From: Stomoxys calcitrans
Lineage: Eukaryota > Arthropoda > Insecta > Diptera > Muscidae
NCBI RefSeq assembly: GCF_963082655.1
Contig: NC_081552.1
Span: forward strand, 57,702,561-57,766,560
Reading direction: 5' to 3'
DNA length: 64,000 nt
The notes under the pieces are model-generated. The model saw nothing but the letters and a program-made list of their open reading frames with translations, ran no database searches and was not told the origin of the DNA. A program made the position numbers and the translations under genes. How positions within the stretch are numbered: position 1 is the first letter of the stretch; every line of letters starts with the position of its first letter. This document shows, one piece after another, positions 55,128 to 64,000 of this stretch.

Positions 55128-57190
55128 CTAGCTGAACCGGGCCCGCTCCGCTGCGCCTTCTTTTACTTTGTATGGAACAAAATTTTCCTTGGAATATTTA
55201 TTTTCGACAATTAAAGAGCTTTTAGTGAAATACCATGCTACGAAAATAATAATCGTTTGGCTAACAGTTTATCAATATAAGTACCTTTATCTGAATCCCA
55301 TATGATCTTTATTGGTCTACGAATTTAAGTTTGGATGTAAAGTGTACTCTATTCTTAAAATACTTTATTTCATCCCGATATTCTCATGATATCTGATTAA
55401 GTGGTGTTTTCGGGGATGAGGTGGTTCCCCAGGCACATGGCCCTGAAAAAATATCAACATCGTGCTCTCTTTCAAATACCATTAAACCCCATATTGCCAT
55501 TGGTTTAGGGGAGTTCACACGATGAGGCGTCATCCAAACACAGGGCCCCAAAATAGGTTATCAAATTCGTTTTCTAATCTCAAATAACTTTCATTTGAGC
55601 CACATATTGGCATGGTCAAAAAATTTTTACCCTATGGGTGTTTTGGGGAAGGGGTGATGCCCCAAATAAATGGTCTTACATTTGGATATCAAATTCGTAT
55701 TCAACTCCCAAAGACCTTTATTTGAGCCCCATATTGCGATGGTCAGTAAAAAATTGCTGTTTGTGGCGCATTTTGGGAAAGGCGTAGACCCCCAGAAAAT
55801 TTGTCCCGAAAGTGGGTATCAATTCTTGCTCTGCCCCCCAATAACTTTCTTTAAGCTCCACATTGACATGGTTGGTAAATATGCCCAATTTAGGGGTGTT
55901 TTGGGGATTGGGGTGGTCCCCAAACACTAAACCCGGAAAATATATCAGTAATATGCTTTATTCTCATATAACTATATATCATTTATTTGAACCCCATATT
56001 GCCATTGGCTTCAAAATTCGATATCAAATCCGTTTTCTAATCTCATTTAAACTTCTTATTGCAAAAGTCAGCAAATATGTCCGGCTTGGAATATTGGCCC
56101 TAAAAACTATAAATATTTAGTTCCACTCTTTTTAAGACCCAAATTGTCTTGGTGAGCAAATACGTCCTATTTGGGGGTTTTATGGTGGTGGGACATCCCC
56201 TGGACAGTTAGCCCCTAATGTTGATATCAGATACGTGGTCTACTTCCAAATACCTTTAATTTGAGCCCCATATTTCCATAGTCGGCAAACATGACCGGCT
56301 TGGGGGGTGTTCTGGGTGTTGGCCTTGAAAATATATATTGGACTAGTGTTCTACTCTAAAAACCCTCTTATTTGAGCCTCATATTGCAATAGTCAGCAAA
56401 TATTTCCTATTTGGATGATGTTGTGATATTGATATCAAATTCGTTCTTTACTCCCAAAGACCTTTCATTTGAGCCCCATATTGCTATGGTCGTAAATTTG
56501 TCCCCTTTGGGGATGTTTTTGGGGAGAGGCTGCCCCCGAAACACTTGGTCCCATATTTGGATATCAGATTCGAATTCTATACACAAATTCCTTTTATTTA
56601 AGCCCCATATTCCTATGATCAGTTAATAAGTCTTGTTTTGGGGGTGTTTTGGGGAAGGGGTGGACCCCTAGAAACGTGGTCCCACATTTGGAAATTATAT
56701 TCGTATTCTACTCGCAAATACCTTTCATTTGAGTCCCATATTGCCATGGTCGGTAAATATGTCCGATTTAGGGGTGTTTTGGGGGTTGGTGATATCCCTA
56801 ACACTTGGATATCAGATGCGTTTTCTTATCCTTAATACCTTTCATTTTAGTCCCATATTGCCGTGATTGATCTCAATATATGTTTGGTAGGTTTTAGGGT
56901 GGGGCGGCCCCCCTAGGTACCCTATCCGAAATTTGGATCAAAAATTTTTATTTTTAGGATATGAGAGCACACAAAATTTCGCTTAAATTGCACCACCCAT
57001 CTCTGAAATCTGGCATTTCTGAAAATCAGGGTAAGGAGGGTCCGCCTCCACTTCAGATATCAAAAAATGTAGTACCCTATTTTCACCACGGAATCATTAC
57101 ACCATCTGTGAAAATTTCAAGAAAATCCGTTCAGCCGTTTCTGAGTCTATAAGGAACACACAAACAAACAAACACAAATTGATTGTTATA
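55128..57190 (-). mobile_element. Helitron-like element, family C, full length
   Basis: CTAG at 55128-55131, 'gctgaaccgggcccgctccg', 'ctttgtatggaacaaaattt', about twelve units ('tttcatttgagccccatatt' anchors 128-131 bp apart near 56473-56732), then 'cagccgtttctgagtctata' and the head 'aacaaacacaaattgattg'. Frames of 60-86 codons are unit-derived. No helicase or Rep sequence. Confidence 0.75.
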
Positions 57191-57410
57191 TCTAAGAATA
57201 TTAAAACAAGTCAAAATCCGTAAATTTAAAAATCGTTTTTCTTTTACCCCTCAATGAAGAATTCCAATGAGACATTTTTGGAGAATCAGGAGTCATTGTG
57301 GTAATAAAAGAAATTATTAGAAATTATTTGCATTAAACAAAACAAAAATATACCTGTTAATGATTAAGTTATCATTTTTGCTGAAATAATTATTCTACTT
57401 AAATTAAAAT
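57191..57410. other. Unassigned spacer
   Basis: AT-rich, no recognised feature. Confidence 0.4.
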
Positions 57411-58250
57411 GAAACAAGTAAAAGCGTGCTTAATTTGGTCGGGCCGAATCTTATATACCCTCCACCATGGATCGCATTTGTCAAGTTATTTTCCCGGTAT
57501 ATCTTTTAAGGCATACAAAAGAAGAAAATAATTGCTATGCTATTGGAGCTATATGAAGTTATGGTCCGATTCGGACCATAATTAAATTGAATGTTGGAGA
57601 CCATAGTAGAAGTTTTGTGTGAAATTTCAGCTAATTCGATTCAGTATTGCACCCTTTAGGGGCTCAAGAAGTAAAATAGGGAGAGCGGTTTATATGGGGG
57701 ATGTGTCAGGCTATATACCGATTCAGACCATATCTGACATGTATATTGAAGGTCATGGGAAAAGCCGTTTTACAAAATTTCAGCCAAATCGGATAATTGC
57801 GCCCTAGAAAGGCTCAAGAAGTCAAGATTCCAGATCGGTTTATATGGCAGCTATTTTTGATTATGGACCGATTTCAACCATACTTAACACAGTTGTTGGA
57901 AATCATAATAGAACACCTCAAACAAAATTTAAGCCAAATTGGATAAGAATTGCGTCCTCAGACGCTCAAGAAATCAAGATCCAATATCGGTTTATATGAG
58001 AGCTATATTAAACATGGACCGATATGGCCCTTACAGTTTCAACCGACCTGAACTAATAAGAAGTATATGTATACTCCTTCGAAAGTTAGTGCTTTCGATA
58101 GCAAGGCGGACGGACGGACATGGCTAGATCCACTTAAAATGTCATGACAATCAAGAAGTATACTGGGGTCTAAGACGAATATTTCAAGGAGTTAAAGACA
58201 CTATGGCGAAATTAGTATACCTCCATCCGATGGTGGAGAGTATAAAAAGA
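57411..58250 (-). mobile_element. DINE-like element, family B, older diverged copy
   Basis: 'aaacaagtaaaagcgtgctt', hairpin changed to 'tttggtcgggccgaat', where two changes can still pair as G-T in RNA or single-stranded form. Then 'cttataccctccaccatgg'-type sequence, about four units, and 'gatggtggagagtataaaaa'. Confidence 0.7.
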
Positions 58251-58371
58251 AACAAAAGGGAGAAAATTATAAATGTCTTTTCAGCGTTTTATAGGATTAC
58301 AAATTCGTTGTTTTTTTAATCAATTTTTTATAATAGTTGTAAGATATTTTTCTATAATTTATGATTTTTTT
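58251..58371. other. Short spacer
   Basis: AT-rich, nothing recognised. Confidence 0.4.
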
Positions 58372-59991
58372 TTATACCCTCCACCATAAGATGGGGGGTA
58401 TACTAATTTCGTCATTCTGTTTGTAACTACTCGAAATATTCGTCTGAGACCCCATAAAGTATATATATTCTAGATCGTCGTGAAATTTTATGTCGATCTA
58501 GCTATGTCCGTCCGTCGAAAGCACGCTAACTTCCGAAGGAGTATAGCTAGCCGCTTGAAATTTTGCACAAATACTTCTTATTAGTGTAGGTAGGTTGGTA
58601 TTGTAAATGGGCCATATCGGTCAATGTTTTGATATAGCTGCCATATAAACCGATCTTGGGTCTTGACTTCTTGAGCCTCTAGAGTGCGCAATTCTTATCC
58701 GATTAAGATGAAATTTTGCACGACGTGTTTTGTTATGATATCCAATAACTATGCCAAGTGTGGTTCAAATCGGTCCATAACCTGATATAGCTGCCATATA
58801 AACCGATCTTGGGTCTTGACTTCTTGAGCCTTTAGAGTGCGCAATTCTTATCCGATTGGAATGAAATTTTGCACGACGTGTTTTGTTATTATATCCAACA
58901 ACTGTGCCAGGTATAGTTCAAATCGGTCCATAACCTAATATAGCTGCCATATAAACCGATCTTGGATCTTGACTTCTTGAGCTTCTAGAGTGCGCAATTC
59001 TTATCCGATTGGAATGAAATTTTGCACGACGTGTTTTGTTATGATATCCAATAACTATGCCAGGTGTGGTTCAAATCGGTCCATAACCTGATATAGCTGC
59101 CATATAAACCGATCTTGGGTCTTGACTTCTTGAGCCTCTAGAGTGCGCAATTCTTATCCGATTGGAATGAAAATTTGCACGACGTGTTTCGTTATTATAT
59201 CCAACAACTGTGCCAAGTATGGTTCAAATCGGTCCATAACCTGGTATAGCTGTCATATAAACCGATCTTGGGTCTTGACTTCTAGAGCCTCTAGAGGGCG
59301 CAATTCTTATCCAATTTGAATGAATTTTGGCACGTAGTATTTTGTTATAATATCCAACAACTGTGCCAAATATGGTTCAAATCGGTTCATAACCTGATAT
59401 AGCTGTCATATAAACAGATCTGGGGACTTGACTTCTTGAGCTTCAAGAGGGCTCAATTTCTATCCGATTTGGCTGAAATTTCGCAAGACTTTTTTTATTG
59501 TTACTTTCAACAACTATGTCAAATAAAGTACAAGTCGTTTTATAACCTGATATAGCTGCCATATAAACCGATCTGGGATCTTGACTTCTTGAGCCTCTAG
59601 AGGTCGCAATTATTATTCGATTTGCCTGAAATTTTGTACGACGGATTCTCTCATGACCATTAACATACGTGTTTATTATGGTCTGAATTGGTCTATAGGC
59701 CGATACAGCTCCCAAATAAATCGATCTCTCTATTTTACTTCTTGAGCCCACAAAGGGCGCAATTCTTATTCGAATTGGCTGACATTTTACACAGGTCTCC
59801 AATATATAATTTATTGTGGTCCAAACCGGACCATATCTTGATATCGCTCTAATAGCAGAGCAAATCTTTTCTTATATCCTTTTTTTTGCCTAAGAAGAGA
59901 TGCCGGGAAAAGAACTCGACAAATGCGATCCATGGTGGAGGGTATATAAGATTCGGCCCGGCCGAACTTAGCACGCTTTTACTTGTTTAGT
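58372..59991 (+). mobile_element. DINE-like element, family B, complete, eight exactly phased units
   Basis: 5' end 'ttttttataccctccaccat', 3' end 'catggtggagggtatataag', hairpin 'ttcggcccggccgaa', 'agcacgcttttacttgttt'. The 'accgatct' anchor falls at 58649, 58802, 58955, 59108, 59261, 59414, 59567 and 59720: seven intervals of exactly 153 bp. The best-preserved plus-strand B copy in the window. Confidence 0.85.
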
Positions 59992-60024
59992 TTTCAAATC
60001 CTTTTTGTAGCCAATATATTAGGA

Positions 60025-60350
60025 TGTGGGAGACCACCGAGGCGCAGAGGTTAGCATGTCCGCCCATGACCATGACGCATAGGTTCGAATCCTGGCGGGA
60101 CCATCAGAAAAAATTTTCAGCGGTGCTTTTCCCCTCCTAATGCTGGCAACATTTGTGAGGTACTATGCCATGTAAAACTTGTCTCCAATGAGATGTCGCA
60201 CTGCGGCACGACGTTCGATTCGACTATAAAAAGGAGGCCCCTTATCATTGAGCTTAAACTTGAATCGGACTGCACTCATTGATGTGTGCGAAGTTTTTTC
60301 CCTTTTCCTTAGTGGAATGTTCATGGGCAAAATTTGCATTTTGCATTTGC
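60025..60350 (+). repeat. tRNA-derived SINE, complete-looking
   Basis: The head has a box A-like segment (about 60040-60050, 'aggcgcagagg') and a perfect box B (60082-60092, ggttcgaatcc), about 32 bp apart, as in Pol III type 2 promoters. The body shares 'aaaggaggccccttatcatt' and 'ccttagtggaatgttcatgg' with the fragment at 4751-4975. It ends in 'tttgcatttgcat' without a long A tail. Confidence 0.8.
60082..60092 (+). promoter_or_regulatory. Pol III box B of the SINE
   Basis: ggttcgaatcc matches the GGTTCGANTCC consensus exactly; box A lies upstream at about 60040-60050. Confidence 0.75.
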
Positions 60351-60544
60351 ATATTAAGTTGTGAATGAATTCGCTTTTTTGATGAAAATGAGTTAACTCA
60401 CTTTTATAAATGTATTTTCACTCCATACTCACCTATTAGTTATTGATATGGCGATTCAATTTTAGTTTTTACTAGGAATTTAAGGAGTAAGTCCTTTTGG
60501 CTACTTGCCTGTGAGGAGATACTTATATATCCTTGTTTTCCACA
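60351..60544. other. Unassigned spacer
   Basis: Nothing recognised. Confidence 0.35.
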
Positions 60545-61135
60545 GTACGGAGTCCCCGGCGTTAACCTCAACTCTTTCCTATCGAGTTTTGACAGGAGTA
60601 TATATATTTCCTCCTACTGGTTAAAAGCACCAGTTCAGTCTTCGTGCGATTTATGTCAAGACCTTTGGCTCTCGCCCATCCGGCGAGCTTTCTCAAAGCT
60701 TCCTGAAACAGGTCCCTAATTGTAGATAGGAAACAGTCCCTCCATGATGAAAACGTCATCCGCGTAGGCAAATACGTCCACCATTTCCCTCTCGAAAGTC
60801 CTCAAAATCCCATTGATCGCCAAAAACCATAATAGAGGAAATAAATTACCTCCTTGAGGAGTTCCTCTGCTCACTATCTTTCTTATCGAGCTCTCGGTAA
60901 GTGATGCGTCGATAATTCGGTCTTTTGGCATTGTATCAATCCAATTTACATGAGGACCTCTTGGACGATTTCACCTCGCTATTGCACTTGTTTAGGGACT
61001 TTCTGTAAAGAACCCAGTCCGCACGCAGCTTGGTTTTATTTGCCATATTTCAGAACCTCTTCGTAGTCTGTCTAAGTCTCTCAAGTCTCCTTTAGTAAAC
61101 GTTTACTCGAAGGCAATAGTCCACCTGCATATCCA
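60545..61135 (-). pseudogene. LOA-like LINE remnant with reverse transcriptase palm
   Basis: From upstream: a linker piece (NKTKLRADWVLYRKSLNK), then directly SRGTPQGGNLFPLLWFLAIN and DVFAYADDVFIM with the catalytic YADD, a frameshift, and LFQEALRKLAGWARAKGLDI, NRTKTELVLL. The RT fingers between linker and palm are deleted. The RGTPQGG-L-PLLW signature resembles the LOA-like RT at 44848-45423, but the sequence differs, so it is another family member. Confidence 0.7.
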
Positions 61136-61139
61136 TATT

Positions 61140-61450
61140 AAAATTTTCTGAAAGACGAAATGTGGCTTTTATGGGCCTAAGACCCTAAATCGGCGGATCG
61201 GTCTATATGGAGGCTATGTCAAGGTATAGTCCGATATAGACCATCTTCGAGCTTAACCTACTTATGTACAAAAAAAGAATCTGTGCAAAGTTTCAGCTCA
61301 ATATCTCTATTTTTATAGACTGTAGCGTGATTTCAACAGACAGACGGACGGACATGTCTAGATCGTCTTAGATTTTTACGCTGATCAAGAATATATTTAC
61401 TTTATAGGGTCGGAATTGGATATTTCGATGTGTTGCAAACCGAATGACCG
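61140..61450 (-). mobile_element. Family A 5' part
   Basis: 'tgtggcttttatgggcctaa', 'aatctgtgcaaagtttcagc', 'gacagacggacggacatgtc', 'aaatgga'-type 5' block; stops before the terminal 'ggtgggtataaa'. Confidence 0.65.
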
Positions 61451-63421
61451 TTGCCTTTCAACATCCTTGTTCAATACGGCCCAGATCGGTCCAGATTTGG
61501 ATATAACTGCGATATAGACCGATCTCACGACTTGAGATCTTGGGCCAATAAAAGACGCATTTGCTGCCTAATTTCGATGAAATTTAGGACAGTGAGTTGA
61601 ATTAGGCCACTCGGCATCCTTATTGAATTTGGCACAGATCGTTACAGATTTGGATATAGCTGTCATAAAGACAGATCTCTCGATTTAAGGTCTTGGTTCC
61701 ATAATCGGCGCATTTATAGCCTAATTTCTCAGAAATTTGGCATATCGAGATGTATTAGGCTCCTTAACATCCCTGTGCAATACAGCCTGGGTCGGTTCAG
61801 ATTTGGATATAGCTGATATGCATACCGATCTCCCGTTTTAAGGTTTTAGGCCCATAAAAGGTGAATTTATTAACAGATTTCGTTGAAATTAGGCGCAATG
61901 AGTTTCGTTAGGCCTTTCGACATTAGTACCGAGTATGGTTAACATCGGTCTTTATTTTGATATAGCTGCATACCTATCTCCGGATTTAAGTTCGTGGGAC
62001 CATACAAGTCGCATTTATTGTCCGATTTCGCTGAAATTTGGAATAGCTAGTTGTGTTTGGCTCCTCCACATCTCTGTTCAATACGGCCCGGATCGGTCCA
62101 GATTCGGATGGTGCTGCCATGTATACCAATCTACCGACATAAGTTCTTGGGACCATAAAAGAACGTTTATTACCCGACTTCGCAGTGGGCTGTGATAAAC
62201 TCTTCGAAGTGTTCAAAATGGCCCACATTGGTCTATATTTAGATGTTGCTGCCATATAGACCGATCACACGAATTAAGCTCTTGGACCTACAACATGCGT
62301 AATTATTGTCCGATTTCGAAGAATTTTTTAACAGTGAACTCTTTTGAGCTCTTCTACGTCCATGCCCTAGGCTCAGGTCGGCCTACATTTGAATATAGCT
62401 ACCATATACAAAGGATGGGGCATACTCATTTCGTCACTCCGTTTGTAACACATCGAAATATTGATCAGAGACCCAATAAAGTATATATTATCTTAATAGT
62501 CTTGACATTCTTAGTCGATCTAGCCATATCCATCCGTCCGTCGAAAGCACGCTAACCTTGGATGGATTTAAGCTAGGTGCTTGAAATTTTACATAAACAC
62601 TTCTTATTGGTGCAGGTCGGTTGGGATTGTAGGTGGGCCAGATCGGTTCATAACCTGATATACCTCCCATTCAAACCAATTTCACATGTTGACTTCTTGA
62701 GCTGCTAGAGGGCTTATTATCTGATTTGGCTGAAATATTGCAAGAAGTGTTTTGTTCTCACTTCTAATAACTGGGTCAAGTATGGTTCAAGTCGGTTTAT
62801 AACCTGACATAGCTCCCATATAATCCGATCTCGGAACTTGACTTCGTGAGGTTTTAGAGGGCGCAATTATTTTTCGATTTGGCTGAACGACGACTTCATG
62901 TATGACCTTTAACATACGTGTTAAATATGGCCTAGATGGGTCCATAACCTGATATAGCTCCAATATAAAAAGATCTCTCAATTTTATTTCGTGAACCACT
63001 TTAGGGCGCAATTCTTATCCGATTTGGCTGAAATTTCGCACAATGAATTCCACTTTGGTCTTCAACAGCCAAATATAAGTATGAAATTCTTATCATTATT
63101 CTTTGTTTGTCTATTAAGAGATGTTGGCCAAAGAACTTGCCAAATGCGATCCATGGTGGAGGGAATATAAGATTCGGCCCAGCCGAACTTAGCAGGCTTT
63201 AATTTGTTGACTGATGAATTCGGTACAATGAGTTGTGTTAGACCTTAACATAGCCTTCCTGAATATAGTGGAGATCGGACTATATTCGGATATAGCTGCT
63301 ATGGGTTCATAAATGATGCATATTTCACCGCAATATGACGAACTGGGGTTAATATATATATTCGAGGTAGTGGGTGTCCAATGTACGACCCGACCGAACT
63401 TAATGTTTTTTTACTTGTTTT
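61451..63421 (+). mobile_element. Family A diverged copy, split by nested B
   Basis: The left part 61451-62395 has diverged A units ('gatatagaccgatctcacg', 'ggcccataaaaggtgaattt'). The right part 63209-63421 ends the A element: 'ttcgaggtagtgggtgtcc', degraded hairpin, 'cttaatgtttttttacttgt'. The middle is a B element in the same orientation. Confidence 0.6.
62396..63208 (+). mobile_element. DINE-like element, family B, nested in A
   Basis: 'aaggatggggcatactcatt', 'catccgtccgtcgaaagcac', diverged units, 3' end 'ccatggtggagggaatataa', hairpin 'ttcggcccagccgaa', 'cttagcaggctttaatttgt'. The first bases of its 5' terminus are lost. Confidence 0.65.
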
Positions 63422-64000
63422 TGTTTTAAAAGAAAATGACGATAAGATTTTTTTCAAACAATAAATAAACATAAATAAGCATGAAACATGAACAAATGTT
63501 TAAAATATTAATTTTTTGAGAAATCGTATATTTTATTAGCCCCACTTGCGTCATAAGTCAGGTCCAAGTGTTTTAATACCCTTTACTATAATATTCAGCT
63601 ATAAAAGGATATATACTCCACACGCTATGATTTTTGGCATTTATTTAAGTCATCAACCAAAACCTGCCATAAATATAAATTCCACTTGCTATAAATTCCA
63701 CTGATTCACACGCCTGCCAAAAGATGGAACTATTTTCTATTGGCTGGAAAATGGACAAAATGAAAACACTCGACCTTGAACTCATTTTTTTATTTTATTT
63801 TAAGTATGTTGACTTCAATATGTTGACCAGACTTTACCATGGAATCATGGGCTACGTCGATACCTTTGGCCAATGTCATCTGTTTTAGACCAAATAATAC
63901 TTAAGTCTTTATTCATATTGATCAATTATTTATAAATAACGCATTTCTCTTTCCATAACCTCTAATGGAAAAATGTACATCAATATGCACCTAGACATAT
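63422..64000. other. Unassigned AT-rich end of window
   Basis: No frame above 60 codons and no repeat family. 'ataaattccacttgctataaa' contains a short local repetition ('attccac' three times near 63680-63705). Confidence 0.4.

Noticed and set aside
60036..60100. Possible tRNA gene
   Set aside because: Box B is perfect, but the sequence continues into a SINE body shared with 4751-4975, and I could not fold an acceptor stem; it is a SINE head.

Overview
The window looks like gene-poor, repeat-dense chromosomal DNA of a higher fly, most probably a muscoid dipteran. The basis is the repeat content: DINE-1/Helentron-like elements with the phrases 'ccataaagtatatatattc' and 'tcgatctagccatgtccgtc', rosa-like mariner elements, a tRNA-derived SINE, and R1- and LOA-like LINEs. 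Species assignment is inference. I found no convincing host protein-coding gene, rRNA, tRNA gene or CRISPR array. Two short stretches (7489-7643 minus, 21782-22036 plus) are weak host-gene candidates.

Most of the sequence belongs to a few non-autonomous families. Families A and B are related DINE/Helentron-like elements with subterminal inverted repeats (A: atacccaccacc / ggtggtgggtat; B: taccctccaccat / atggtggagggta). Near one end they carry a short palindromic hairpin (gttcggccgggccgaac), which I take as the 3' end. Their interior is a tandem array with a 153-bp period. Family D is a third DINE-like family with different ends. Family C is a Helitron-like family: it starts with 'tatataaaaatcaatttgtg', ends with CTAG, and is filled with degenerate repeats of about 130 bp. 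Family F and the AT-rich arrays (G) are unclassified.

Layout: 1-7.5 kb, G array, A, C, D, SINE piece, mariner MITE, C/B chimera, B. 7.5-9.6 kb, candidate exon, then a D element holding a foldback mariner and an A copy. 9.7-11.7 kb, two head-to-tail C copies. 11.8-15.2 kb, A copies, one with B nested inside. 15.2-26 kb, F, G, B, C, A and a full-length B with exact 153-bp phasing. 26-32.5 kb, internally deleted mariner, D end, three tandem C copies, B. 32.5-38.4 kb, B nested in A, B nested in F, B, A. 38.9-40.6 kb, a hAT-like element with a perfect 8-bp target duplication, holding an A copy that in turn holds a LINE tail. 41.1-51.5 kb, a retrotransposon graveyard in which an R1-like LINE is split by a nearly complete RNase H-bearing LOA-like LINE (15-bp target duplication) and by a mariner remnant, with a second deleted LOA-like copy downstream. 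51.5-55.1 kb, inverted copies of a 0.5-kb unknown sequence flanking B. 55.1-63.4 kb, full-length C and B, an intact-looking SINE, another LINE remnant, and B nested in A. 63.4-64 kb, no recognised feature.

Nothing here works as a metabolic or regulatory system. What the window gives is a readable history of nested transposition, unit exchange between related tandem-repeat elements, and formation of foldbacks. The most unusual signal is the indel-free 153-bp (51-codon) spacing kept across many diverged repeat units. All family names come from pattern recognition without database search.
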